In this document: positions 54,884 to 63,641 of the stretch, in pieces
Numbering within the stretch: position 1 is the stretch's first letter
Layout: every line of letters starts with the position of its first letter
Source of the DNA: Nodosilinea sp. FACHB-131
GTDB lineage: Bacteria > Cyanobacteriota > Cyanobacteriia > Phormidesmidales > Phormidesmidaceae
DNA length: 64,000 nt
Direction of reading: 5' to 3'
NCBI RefSeq assembly: GCF_014695395.1
Contig: NZ_JACJOF010000010.1
Location: forward strand, 62,001 to 126,000
Translations under genes and position numbers: made by a program
Notes under the pieces: model-generated
Seen by the model: only the letters and a program-made list of their open reading frames with translations
Database searches by the model: none
What the model was told of the DNA's origin: nothing

Positions 54884-57400
54884 ATGACTGTATCCGACCG
54901 GGTGATCTTTTTACAGGAGCGCACCCCCCTCAGCGTGCTGCCCGAGCCTACTCTAGAGCCCTTAGCTCAAGCCATTCAGACCATAACTGTGACCGCTGGG
55001 GAAACCGTTGTTGAAGCCGGCCAACCTCCCCAGGGTCTCTATATTCTCTGGGAAGGCAAGCTCGGCACCGAGGCCACCCTTGGCGGGGCCAGCTTCTTGC
55101 CCGGTGCGGTGTTGAACCTGGAGCCCCTGCTGCTCGACCAACCGGTTGAGCAAACCATTCAAACCCTCTGCGACAGCACCCTCTGGTTTATCGATCGCGA
55201 CCCGTTCCAGGCGCTGGTGCAGCAGTACCCCGACATTTTGCAAACCTTTACCCGGCAGCTGGTCGACGTAGTTAAGCGTCTGTCATCTGAGGCTGAGCTA
55301 GAGCAAGAGCGCCAGGCTATTCTGCGCCCCTACCTGGTAGCCAAGGCCCGGCGGGGAGTAATTGGCCGCAGCCGCTATGCCAATCGGCTGCGGGTCCAGC
55401 TGCGGGAAGCAGCGGGCGATCGCAAATCAGTGCTCATCTTTGGCGAACCGGGCCTAGAGAAAGACAACCTGGCGGCGCTAATTCACTTTGGCTCTGAACA
55501 GCGGCGGCTACCCATTATCAAAGTCAACTGCGGCCAGCTCCAGGCCAGCGGGGCCGATCTGTTTGGCCGGGCGGGGGGTCGCATGGGGCTACTGGCGGCT
55601 TTGGGCGCGGGCACCCTGGTGCTCAACAACCCCCGAGAACTGGGGGCTGATCTGGCTGAGGCGATCGCCGAGCTGCTAGAGACCGGGCAATATCGCCCCG
55701 TCAGCCGCGATGGCGAAACCGCCTCGCCCGTCACTGCCGAGGCTCGGATTATCTTGCTGGCTGAGCAAGCCGTGCCAGTGCTGGACGATCGCGTGGGCGA
55801 GACCATCAAGGTGCCTCCCCTGCGAGTGCGCAAAGCCGACATCGAAGACTGGGTCAACTATTACCTCTCACTGATCAGCCGCCGGCGCAGCACTGGGCGG
55901 CTGACGCTGACCCCAGAGGCCGTCCGCCGCTTGCAGTCCTACGACTTTCCTGACAATCTGCGCGAGCTAGAGAATCTGGTCGAGCGGGCAGCGGCTCAGC
56001 TCTCCGGCGGCGGCCTGATCACCGAGGAGATCATCTGGCCCGCCCAGAGCAAAAAGAAACAGCTGCGGCTCAACCTGCTCAACCGCTACCCCAATCTGCG
56101 GCGGTTCTTGCGCAGCCCCTGGTGGCCCGATCGCATCAACTACGGCATTACCCTCACCTTGTTCGCCGTCGTCATCGCTGTGCTCTGGTTTGGCCCCCAG
56201 CAGCGCCATGAGAATGTGGCGCTAACCGTGTTTTGGGCCTGGTGGTGGCCCTTGGTGCTGCTGAGCTTTCCCTTTGTGGGGCGGCTGTGGTGCGCCGTCT
56301 GCCCCTTTATGATCTACGGCGAAGTCACCCAGTGGATCTCGCAAAAGCTGTTCCCCGGTAGGCTCAAACGCTGGCCCCGCGAGGCGGCCGAGCACTGGGG
56401 GGGCTGGTTTCTCTTTAGCCTGTTCACCCTGATTTTGGTGTGGGAAGAGGTGTGGCACCTGGAGGATGCCGCCTACCTCTCCGCTTGCCTGCTGCTGCTG
56501 ATTACCGCCGGGGCGATGATCTTCTCGGCCCTGTTTGAGCGGCGGTTTTGGTGCCGCTACCTGTGCCCCATCGGCGGCATGAACGGCATGTTCGCCAAAC
56601 TCTCGATGACCGAGCTGCGGGCGCAACAGGGCACCTGCTCGGCAGAGTGCACCACCTACCAGTGCTACAAGGGCGGCCCTCAAAAAGGGGAGGGCCAGGA
56701 AACCAACGGCTGCCCCCTGTATTCTCACCCGGCCCAGCTCGAAGACAACCGCGACTGCGTCCTCTGCATGACCTGCCTTAAGGCCTGCCCCCACCGCTCC
56801 GTCGAGCTAAACCTGCGGCCCCCCGGCATTGAGCTGTGGACGACGCACCGGCCTAGAGCGTCTGAGGTGGCGCTGATGTTTCTGCTGCTGGGGGCGGTGT
56901 ACCTGCACCGCCTGCCCGAGCTGGAGACGCGCTTAGGCATTCAGCTGCCGATCGACACGGTAATCGGGCACAGCCTAGTGGCCTTTGGGGTGCTGGCGCT
57001 GCCCGCCCTGCTGCCGCTCACGGTCGAAGGCGTGCACTGGCTCTGGCGCAAAACCCAGGGGCTACCCCGACGGCCGGCGGTACGGCTGGCCTACGGCTAC
57101 CTGCCCCTGGTGTGGGCTGCCAACCTGGCCCACTACCTGCGCCTGGGTCTAGGGGAGGGCGGCCGCATTTTGCCCGTGTCTTTGGCCACTTTTGGGGCCT
57201 CGGGAGTAAATCTGCCGGTCTGGGTTGCCCACCCCGCAGTGGTAGCCTTTCTCCAGGGGGTAACGCTGCTGTTGGGCATGGCGTTGTCGGTTTGGCTAAC
57301 GGTCAAAATCTGTCGCCAGTCTGGCCCTCAGCGGTGGATTCAGCACACCTGCACCGGGCTGCTGGGGCTCAGCCTATGGTGGCTAATTCCAGGATTTTAA
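54884..57400 (+). CDS. Fusion: cyclic-nucleotide-binding, sigma54-type AAA and membrane polyferredoxin
   Basis: An 838-residue protein. Residues 1-135 form a cNMP-binding domain (VEAGQPPQGLYILWEGKLG). Residues about 150-400 resemble the AAA core of sigma54-dependent activators, but the motifs are weak: P-loop GEPGLEKDN (near 186) instead of GETGTGKE, no GAFTGA, and GTLVLNNPREL (near 247) where GTLFLDEI is expected. Residues about 410-838 are a NosR/NapH-like membrane iron-sulfur module with LWCAVCP (468), WCRYLCP (555) and CVLCMTCLKACP (about 624), plus several transmembrane segments. No helix-turn-helix follows, and cyanobacteria lack sigma54, so it is not a classical activator. A redox-sensing or electron-transfer role is likely. 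Confidence 0.85.
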   Translation: MTVSDRVIFLQERTPLSVLPEPTLEPLAQAIQTITVTAGETVVEAGQPPQGLYILWEGKLGTEATLGGASFLPGAVLNLEPLLLDQPVEQTIQTLCDSTLWFIDRDPFQALVQQYPDILQTFTRQLVDVVKRLSSEAELEQERQAILRPYLVAKARRGVIGRSRYANRLRVQLREAAGDRKSVLIFGEPGLEKDNLAALIHFGSEQRRLPIIKVNCGQLQASGADLFGRAGGRMGLLAALGAGTLVLNNPRELGADLAEAIAELLETGQYRPVSRDGETASPVTAEARIILLAEQAVPVLDDRVGETIKVPPLRVRKADIEDWVNYYLSLISRRRSTGRLTLTPEAVRRLQSYDFPDNLRELENLVERAAAQLSGGGLITEEIIWPAQSKKKQLRLNLLNRYPNLRRFLRSPWWPDRINYGITLTLFAVVIAVLWFGPQQRHENVALTVFWAWWWPLVLLSFPFVGRLWCAVCPFMIYGEVTQWISQKLFPGRLKRWPREAAEHWGGWFLFSLFTLILVWEEVWHLEDAAYLSACLLLLITAGAMIFSALFERRFWCRYLCPIGGMNGMFAKLSMTELRAQQGTCSAECTTYQCYKGGPQKGEGQETNGCPLYSHPAQLEDNRDCVLCMTCLKACPHRSVELNLRPPGIELWTTHRPRASEVALMFLLLGAVYLHRLPELETRLGIQLPIDTVIGHSLVAFGVLALPALLPLTVEGVHWLWRKTQGLPRRPAVRLAYGYLPLVWAANLAHYLRLGLGEGGRILPVSLATFGASGVNLPVWVAHPAVVAFLQGVTLLLGMALSVWLTVKICRQSGPQRWIQHTCTGLLGLSLWWLIPGF

Positions 57401-57620
57401 GTAGATTAAGTTAGGGCGGTAGCCCCTGTCGAGTTGGTCGCGTCCGCCATGTAAAGTTCAGTGTAGAATCCCTTCTAGGTAGTGCCACCCACAGTCACCC
57501 CCCGGCCAAGCCTGGTAGGGTACTGCTACCTCAAGCACACGCATCTAAACCCTAGTCCACCTGTCGGTCGTTCCCTCCAGGTCGTCACCTTGCCCCGAGT
57601 TCCTCTTCATCGGTTTCGCC

Positions 57621-58478
57621 ATGTTCCAGGAAAGTTCGCTGGACTTCAAGCTGGTGCAGCGCGTCTGTTTGTTGCAGCAGGCCCTTGACCAAGCCAGAGA
57701 GTCTATAGAAGAGATGCAGGAGCAGGTGGTGAACCACCAGATGCTCCAGGCCCACCTTGCTCAGACCGAAGAATATTCAAACGTTCAGCAAAAGATCATT
57801 GTCAACCTCAAGCAGCAGCTGGATGCCAAAGATGAGTGGCAACATCAGGTGTTTGAACAGCTGTTGGTGGGAGTTAAGGAGCTGGTAGTGGACCAGCAGC
57901 TTGAGCTAGAGCGGCTGCGATCGCGCATTCACCAAGGCCAAGCCGAGGTGCAGGACTACCTAGTGCGGCTGAAGAACTACTACCAGAGTTTGGCCATGGG
58001 CCGCGCCCCCGGCCAAGACCTAGACTTAAATTCTGAGGTGATGATCGCGCGATCGCTCACCGTCAGCTTGAGCAGCCAGCTCCAGGCGGCCCAGCAGCAC
58101 ATTCAGCACCTCGACAACACCCTCACCCGCCATCAGGTAACCCTGGCCCGCATGCAGGCCTATGCCAAAGGCGGTAGTCAGAGCATGGGCGAGCCCATTG
58201 AGTCTTCCAGCGAGCCCCTCGCCCTGCCACCAGCCGCCGAGGCGCTAGATGACGACCCCATTGCCCTCAAAGCCATTGTTGAAGCCCAGCGGCAAAAAAT
58301 TGCCGAGCTGAGCAGCCAGCTCGGCCAGCAGTTTCACCAGCAAACCAGCCTCAAGTACCGTTGCCAAGAGATCGCCGCCGAACGCGACGGCCTCAAGCAG
58401 CGAGCCGTCGCCCTCAAACTGGAGAACGAAGCGCTACAGGAGCAGCTCTGGCAGCAGAACCTGGATAGCGTAGGGTGA
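57621..58478 (+). CDS. Coiled-coil protein, unknown function
   Basis: A 285-residue soluble protein, almost entirely helical with heptad patterns across about 10-110, 140-180 and 215-275, rich in Gln/Glu/Leu. It begins MFQESSLDFKLVQRVCLLQQALDQARESIEEMQ. A Ser/Pro-rich linker lies at about 190-210. No enzymatic motif. Scaffold or cytoskeletal-type roles are possible. It is 220 bp downstream of the 838-residue fusion protein on the same strand. Confidence 0.8.
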   Translation: MFQESSLDFKLVQRVCLLQQALDQARESIEEMQEQVVNHQMLQAHLAQTEEYSNVQQKIIVNLKQQLDAKDEWQHQVFEQLLVGVKELVVDQQLELERLRSRIHQGQAEVQDYLVRLKNYYQSLAMGRAPGQDLDLNSEVMIARSLTVSLSSQLQAAQQHIQHLDNTLTRHQVTLARMQAYAKGGSQSMGEPIESSSEPLALPPAAEALDDDPIALKAIVEAQRQKIAELSSQLGQQFHQQTSLKYRCQEIAAERDGLKQRAVALKLENEALQEQLWQQNLDSVG

Positions 58479-58481
58479 ACA

Positions 58482-58595
58482 GGGTATAGGGTATACGGTG
58501 TGGGGTTTAAGGCAGTCCTTTAGACCCTTACACTTGAACCCTATACCCTAATCAAAGGCTATCCCTTAGACCTTGCACCTTGAACCCTATACCCG
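58482..58595. repeat. Intergenic hairpin repeat (AGGTTCA-like family), longer form
   Basis: gggtatagggt (58482-58492) pairs perfectly with accctataccc (58538-58548), and the same words appear a second time in the CACCTTGAACCCTATACCC run (58576-58594). It lies between the convergent coiled-coil and antiporter genes and belongs to the family at 1-66, 9.17 and 21.1 kb. Confidence 0.75.
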
Positions 58596-58596
58596 A

Positions 58597-60210
58597 TCAA
58601 TGCGCTTCCCCTAGGCGATCGGGCAGCACCCCTTCCAACAGCGGCGTCAGGGTGTCTTTGAGCTGTCCAGCGCGAATGAACTCAGCGTAGGTGTCCGACT
58701 CGATCGCTAGCAGTTCTTCCATCAGCTGCTCGGAGGCATAGTCGCGAATGCTGTCGTTTTGCTGCTCGAGGGTGGCCAGCTTTTCTTTGACTTCATTGAG
58801 CTGCCCTTGCACCAGGGCCATCTGGTAGCCGACGAATTCAGGGTCAAACTCTTCATTGACCTTCATCTCCTCTAGGCGCTGCATGACGCGGGTGAGGGCA
58901 ACGCGGTGGGCAGACATTTGGCTATACTCTACCCGCATGGGCTGGTCGCCCAGCAGACCCAGATACTCCAGCAGGGGTTTGGTGGTCAGCCCCTGCACCA
59001 GCAGAGTAAAGAGCATGACGCCAAAGACGATGGAGATGATTTCTTGGCGATCGCCCAGCACGGCAGGCACGCTCAGGGCTAGGGCCACCGAGACCGATCC
59101 GCGCAGGCCGCCCCACCAGAGCACCGTCTGCCCCTTGAGCGGCAGATCCATTTCGGGGCCGGTGATGGCGTTGCTGACGAAGCCCAAACCGTAGACGCTG
59201 ATGGCGCGGGCAATGATCATCAAGACGATGGCGATCGCAATTTTATCTAGCTCGTCAATCAGTTCGGCAAAGTTGGCCTGGTCGCCAATCAGCAAAAACA
59301 CAATCGAGTTAATAAAGAACGACAAGAACTCCCAGAACTCAGACACCACCAGGCGGGTGCGGGGGTTCATGCCAATGCGCGAGCCAAAGTTGCCGAGAAT
59401 CAGCCCCGTGGTTACTACCGCGATTACGCCGGAGCCACCGAGTTCTTCAGCGACCAGGTAGGTGCCGTAGGCCGAGACCAGCGTGAGGGATTGCTCCACC
59501 AGGGGAATGTCGAACCGCTGGGTGAGAAACGAGATGCCGAAGCCGATCAGCCCGCCGATGCTGATGCCGATTCCGGCGAATACCAAAAAGCGCGCTACCG
59601 TCACCGAGACGTCAAACTGCTCTAGCCCTAGGGCAATGCCCAGCAGCAGGTTAAAGGCCACCACCGCCACGCCGTCGTTAAACAGGCTTTCGCCCTCCAT
59701 CACGGTGGTGAGTTTTTTATCGACCCCCAGCTCGCGGAATAGGGCCACTACCGATACCGGATCGGTGGCCGACAAACTTGCCCCCACCAGCAGTGCCGTC
59801 GCCAAGGATGCCCCAGCGAAGGTCTGCAAGCCCCACACTAGGCTAGCGACGCAGATCACCACGCCGACGATCGCATACAGCACCACAGGCACCGCGTACT
59901 GCTTCAGGCTTTTCCAGTTGAGGTTCCAGGCGGCCTCAAACAGCAGCGGCGGCAAAAAGATAAACAAAATTAGCTGGGGCGACAGGTTAATCAGCCGCAC
60001 ATCCAGCACCGCTAGGCCCAGACCCACCAGCAGCAGCAGCAGGGTGTAGGGAATGTTGCGCAGCACGCTAAACACCCGCGACAGCGTAGCCACACCCAGC
60101 GATACCGACAGCACCAGGCAAAACTGGCGCAGATGCTCCTCAATGGCAGGGTCTTCTATCAGTAGAGACGGATCCTCTAGAAGGGGTTCGACAGTAAGGA
60201 GAAAATCCAT
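58597..60210 (-). CDS. Monovalent cation/proton antiporter CPA1 (NhaP-like)
   Basis: A 537-residue protein. About twelve transmembrane helices (roughly 25-420) are followed by a cytoplasmic C-terminal coiled-coil tail (about 440-530). The ion-binding region includes GASLSATDPVSVVALFRELGVDKKLTTVMEGESLFNDGVAVVAFNL. Expected to exchange Na+ or K+ for H+ and support pH and salt homeostasis. The ATG at 60210 (MDFLLTVEPLLED) is preferred to the TTG at 60225. Confidence 0.93.
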   Translation of the reverse strand: MDFLLTVEPLLEDPSLLIEDPAIEEHLRQFCLVLSVSLGVATLSRVFSVLRNIPYTLLLLLVGLGLAVLDVRLINLSPQLILFIFLPPLLFEAAWNLNWKSLKQYAVPVVLYAIVGVVICVASLVWGLQTFAGASLATALLVGASLSATDPVSVVALFRELGVDKKLTTVMEGESLFNDGVAVVAFNLLLGIALGLEQFDVSVTVARFLVFAGIGISIGGLIGFGISFLTQRFDIPLVEQSLTLVSAYGTYLVAEELGGSGVIAVVTTGLILGNFGSRIGMNPRTRLVVSEFWEFLSFFINSIVFLLIGDQANFAELIDELDKIAIAIVLMIIARAISVYGLGFVSNAITGPEMDLPLKGQTVLWWGGLRGSVSVALALSVPAVLGDRQEIISIVFGVMLFTLLVQGLTTKPLLEYLGLLGDQPMRVEYSQMSAHRVALTRVMQRLEEMKVNEEFDPEFVGYQMALVQGQLNEVKEKLATLEQQNDSIRDYASEQLMEELLAIESDTYAEFIRAGQLKDTLTPLLEGVLPDRLGEAH

Positions 60211-60358
60211 AACGACTAGCCCCAATCTTTAGAACGCGACGGCTTGAGGCTAAATTTTCGACTACGAAAGCAAAGTCTGACTCAGACCTAACAGTGATTT
60301 AAGACTATCCCTATTGAGAGACTTGAAACGTTTGGCCGTTCCACAGCAACGTCAATGA

Positions 60359-62089
60359 TTACAGCTTTTCGCGAATGCTGTCGGCCTGGGACAACAGCGC
60401 CTCGGCAAAGGAGAGGGACTGCTGATGTGACTCGCCCCCGGCTAGCTGGGCCAGTTCTTCGCGGCGATCGCTCGGCGACAGCGGCAGCACCCGCACCACC
60501 GTGCGCTCGGCCTCCCCCGCTTTGGCTCCCTTGGCCAGAACGGCTTCAACTACCTGTTTGCCGACTCGAAAGTGGGCATCGGCCAGGGCCGCCACCATGG
60601 GCTGGTGGGTGACGCAGAGCACCTGGTGCTGGCGACCGAGCTGGTAGAGCTTTTCGGCGATCGCCTGGGCCACTCGCCCCGACACCCCCACATCGATCTC
60701 GTCAAACACCAGCGTTCCCACCGGGTCTACTTGCGAAAAACAGGCCTTCAGCGCCAGCAAAAATCGGCTCATCTCACCACCCGAGGCGGTCTCGGCCAGG
60801 GGTTGCAGCGGCTCGCCTGGGTTGGGGCTAAACAAAAACCGAATGCCGTCGGCTCCGGTAGCGGTGGGGGTAATGGGCTTGAGTTCGACCTCGAACTGCA
60901 CTCGATCCATGGCCAGAGGTTTGAGTTCGCTGACTAGGCGCGTCTCTAGCTTCTGGGCCACGCCCTGACGCAGCTGGGTGAGTTTGGCGCAGGCCTCCGT
61001 CAAGGCGGTCTGGGTCTTCTCGACCTCGGCCTCTAGGGCTTCGATGGATTGGCCTTCGCCCGAGAGTTCGGCGAGGGCTTGGTTGACCTCGTCGCGGTAG
61101 GCCACCAGCTCGGGCAGGGTGCGGCTAAAGCGGCGGCACAGGGCCTTGAGCTGGCGCATGCGTTCTTCGACTTCTTCGAGCCGCTGGGGGTCGGCCTCGA
61201 CGCTAGCCCCGTAGGCGTTGATGGCGCGCCCGGCTTCCTCGATTTGGGTGAGGGCTTCGCTGACCATGCCCAAAATCGAGGTGATGGCCGGGTCGTAGCG
61301 CTCCATGTCGATCAAAAGGGCTTCGGCTTTGCCCAGCAGGTCGGCGCAGGCGCTCTCCCCCGCATCGCTTTCGTAGAGAATTTGGTAGGCCGCGTAGCTG
61401 TTTTGTTGCAGGTCAACGCTGTGGTTGAGGCGATCGTGCTCCTGGGCAAGGGTTTCGAGTTCTTGGGGGTCGTCGAGCTGGGCCTGCTCTAGATCTTGGC
61501 GGTGCATGCGCAGCAGGTCGAGCTGGTCGCGGCGCTGCTGGTCGGCCTTGCGGCGGGTTTCTAACCGTTTTTTGGCCTGGGCGGCGGCCTCGTAGGCGGC
61601 GGCGACCCGCTGGCGCTGGGTGACGAGGGGGGCACCGCCAAAGCCATCGAGCCATTCGCGCTGGCGATCGGGGGAGCCGAGCTGCACGGTCTGCCCCTGG
61701 GCGGTAATTTCGACCAGCTTTTGCCGCAGCCCCTCTAGCTGGGGTCGGGTGGCGGGGCTGCCGTTGAGAAAGGATCGGCTGCGCAGGGTTTTACCCAGGG
61801 TCAGCTCTCGCCGCAGCACTAGGGCACCGTCAGCAGCGGGGAACTCCTGCTCGGCTAGCCAGGTGTGGATTTCTTTGGGTACGTCAAAGGAGGCTTCTAC
61901 CAATGCTTTTTGGCTGCCCGATCGCACCAGTCGCTGGTTGGCTTTGCCCCCTAGTGCCGCGTCAATGGCGTCGAGAATGATTGATTTGCCCGCTCCGGTT
62001 TCGCCCGTGAGCACATTTAACCCGGCCTCTAGCCGCAGATCGAGATGATCGATCAGGGCAAAGTTCTCGATGTGCAGGGCATTTAGCAT
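60359..62089 (-). CDS. recN: DNA repair protein RecN
   Basis: A 576-residue SMC-like ATPase. Walker A GETGAGKSIILDAI is near residue 30, the long coiled coil covers about 160-400, and the C-terminal ATPase half carries ETASGGEMSRFLLALK and LVFDEIDVGVSG. RecN holds broken DNA ends together for recombination repair. The ATG at 62089 starts MLNALHIENFALIDHLDL, normal for the family. Confidence 0.95.
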   Translation of the reverse strand: MLNALHIENFALIDHLDLRLEAGLNVLTGETGAGKSIILDAIDAALGGKANQRLVRSGSQKALVEASFDVPKEIHTWLAEQEFPAADGALVLRRELTLGKTLRSRSFLNGSPATRPQLEGLRQKLVEITAQGQTVQLGSPDRQREWLDGFGGAPLVTQRQRVAAAYEAAAQAKKRLETRRKADQQRRDQLDLLRMHRQDLEQAQLDDPQELETLAQEHDRLNHSVDLQQNSYAAYQILYESDAGESACADLLGKAEALLIDMERYDPAITSILGMVSEALTQIEEAGRAINAYGASVEADPQRLEEVEERMRQLKALCRRFSRTLPELVAYRDEVNQALAELSGEGQSIEALEAEVEKTQTALTEACAKLTQLRQGVAQKLETRLVSELKPLAMDRVQFEVELKPITPTATGADGIRFLFSPNPGEPLQPLAETASGGEMSRFLLALKACFSQVDPVGTLVFDEIDVGVSGRVAQAIAEKLYQLGRQHQVLCVTHQPMVAALADAHFRVGKQVVEAVLAKGAKAGEAERTVVRVLPLSPSDRREELAQLAGGESHQQSLSFAEALLSQADSIREKL

Positions 62090-62204
62090 AGGGGCAATGG
62101 TCTAGTACCTACGTATTTTAATGGGAAGCCCTACGGATACGCTGCTGAAAATGCGTAAGCCTTTAAAAGGCTCGCCGTTTTGCAGGTAGAGAATCAGGTA
62201 ATGC

Positions 62205-62226
62205 CAAAAGCATCGCGATGCTTTTG
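62205..62226. repeat. Perfect 22-bp palindrome upstream of recN
   Basis: caaaagcatcgcgatgcttttg (62205-62226; uninterrupted core aaaagcatcgcgatgctttt, 62206-62225) lies 116 bp upstream of the recN start. It could be an operator or a repeat remnant; no SOS-box-like sequence is apparent in it. Confidence 0.7.
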
Positions 62227-62436
62227 ATGGGCTGGTGACCGCCAGGGGCGAGCATGCCTGTTGCCGCCTGCTACGACATTATTGGCCAGCACTGGCTTTG
62301 GCTAGAGCCTGCGATCTGATTTTTGTAGGTAGCGCAGCATAACCCAACGCGGCTGATTTGTGTCTAGAGCAGTAGTTCCACTTATTCACCCGCTGTAACT
62401 TTGAAGAGCATGTCTGCCTTACCAGCAGCGATCGCC

Positions 62437-62466
62437 GTAGGGTGCATTCGCGCAGCAATGCACCAC
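62437..62466. repeat. REP-type inverted end of a RAYT element (left)
   Basis: Thirty bases match the reverse complement of 63154-63183 exactly. The copy is itself a hairpin: ggtgcatt (62441-62448) and aatgcacc (62457-62464) pair around cgcgcagc. Together with the right copy it flanks the RAYT-like pseudogene. Confidence 0.85.
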
Positions 62467-62492
62467 TCCCCAGGCAACACCGAGCACCATTT

Positions 62493-62978
62493 CTATTCCC
62501 GCAAATATCGATGCACACTCGAATACGCCCAATCCCTCGGATTCTTCACCAACCCATGCTTCACAGGGTTGGAATGAATGTACTCACAATGGTGCACAAA
62601 ATCTCGCTCATCCCGAATAGCATGCTCCCAATAGCGCCGCTGCCATAAATTCCCCTCCCCCCGCCGTTCTCCCGATGCGCTTTTCTCCAACGGCAACGCC
62701 AGATCCTTGGCGCAGGCTTTTGTCACCATGAGCTTGATCAATCACCAACGTTTGGCATAGTCAGCATCAATTTCTGGCAGCGTTAAAATGCAGTGAAAAT
62801 GATCAGGCAACAGCACAAAGGCGTCGATCGCGAAGGGATATTTTCGGCGCACGGCAATGATGGCTTCTCGTAATGCTTGTCGGCCAAGCTCAGTGCAAAG
62901 CCAGGGGTGGCGCTTATAAGTAACGTGAGTAAAAAAATAGCTACCGCCAGATCGGTATAGGCGTTGGTAATTGGGCAT
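62493..62978 (-). pseudogene. REP-associated tyrosine transposase (RAYT), interrupted by a nonsense codon
   Basis: Start 62978. Residues 1-78 (MPNYQRLYRSGGSYFFTHVTY ... FVLLPDHFHCILTLPEIDADYAKRW) give the TnpA-REP/Y1 fold with the HFH motif in PDHFHC. The codon at 62744-62742 is TGA. The reading continues in the same frame for 82 residues (LIKLMVTKACAK ... RRYWEHAIRDERDFVHHCEYIHSNPVKHGLV ... RYLRE), which is the normal second half. Family members have Arg (CGA) where the stop stands (KRWRLIK), so a single C-to-T change explains it. The missing function is likely, unless stop readthrough or a second copy exists. Confidence 0.88.
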
Positions 62979-63153
62979 TAACGTGGGGCAAAGAATTTCG
63001 CTTAGGGTGCCCGTGTTGTAGTCTTGGGGCGGGGGTGGGTTGTGTATTACTGGGAGTTGGAGTCGTACCTCAGCGCAATGGGCATTATCGGAGGCGATCG
63101 CACCAAATTTGGGTGATTTTGTCTGCGGGGGAGATTGGTAGGTGGCGGGAGTG

Positions 63154-63183
63154 GTGGTGCATTGCTGCGCGAATGCACCCTAC
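63154..63183. repeat. REP-type inverted end of a RAYT element (right)
   Basis: The exact reverse complement of 62437-62466 over 30 bp. Hairpin ggtgcatt (63156-63163) with aatgcacc (63172-63179). The two ends enclose about 747 bp holding the RAYT pseudogene, typical of a REP-transposase unit. Confidence 0.85.
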
Positions 63184-63243
63184 TCAATAAAAAATCAGGT
63201 CTTTGGGCAAAGTTTGATTTATCTTGCGATCGCATGGGTAAAA

Positions 63244-63260
63244 GGTGGGCAGTGCCCACC
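63244..63260. repeat. Short palindromic repeat GGTGGGC-AGT-GCCCACC
   Basis: A 7-bp perfect stem with a 3-nt loop, followed by CTAC. This type of GTGGGCACTGCCCACC element is a frequent dispersed repeat in cyanobacterial intergenic DNA. It shares the CCCTAC edge with the RAYT-flanking repeats. Confidence 0.7.
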
Positions 63261-63307
63261 CTACAGATTGATACCTAGGCAGAGCATGGGCACCAGACGC
63301 GCGAAGT

Positions 63308-63433
63308 AATCGCGCCCTGGTAACAAGCAATCGCGCTCCGGTAACAAACAATCGCACTCCGGTAACAAGCAATCGCGCTCCGGTAACAAACAATCGCACT
63401 CCGGTAACAGGCGATTGCACTTTGGTAACAGGT
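63308..63433. repeat. Six 21-bp tandem repeats
   Basis: Six adjacent units of the form aatcgcNctccggtaacaaN, exactly 21 bp each: 63308-63328, 63329-63349, 63350-63370, 63371-63391, 63392-63412 and 63413-63433. The first and last differ most, and units 2 and 4 are identical. Spacers are absent, so this is not a CRISPR array. The minus frame across it would read LLPERDC-type repeats, but no real gene is supported. Confidence 0.9.
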
Positions 63434-63641
63434 AAGTACGGGGGTAGCTATGCTTCACCCTCATCGCCACTTCATTCAGCAGCGCCTGTCCATATCGTTT
63501 CCATAAAACTGCGCCGATTTTTCCGGGTCGGCGATCGCAGTGGGCACATTGCCCTGAGCGACAGGCGAGACTCCCCAGCCCTAACCGCCAACCCGATATT
63601 TTAACCACCCTTTTGTATTGCCATTAAGGAGCATTACACCC

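Larger units (their letters stand above)
62979..63641. other. Repeat-rich intergenic region, 663 bp
   Basis: The stretch between the RAYT pseudogene and the last gene holds the right RAYT end, the GGTGGGC palindrome and the 21-bp tandem array, but no supported coding gene. The minus-strand open frames at 63047-63259, 63184-63420 and 63261-63608 are read through these repeats and are not credible. Confidence 0.6.

Noticed and set aside
54884-57400. A classical sigma54-dependent transcription activator
   Set aside because: AAA motifs are decayed, no helix-turn-helix is present and the C-terminus is a membrane Fe-S module.
62279-62518. A 79-residue minus-strand gene after the RAYT
   Set aside because: It overlaps the left RAYT end and has no family or ribosome-binding site.
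63308-63433. CRISPR-like array
   Set aside because: Units are contiguous and 21 bp long with no spacers, and no cas gene is near.
63261-63608. A minus-strand frame of 115 residues with LLPERDC/LLPECDC repeats
   Set aside because: It is produced by the 21-bp tandem array; no ribosome-binding site, family or codon pattern supports it.
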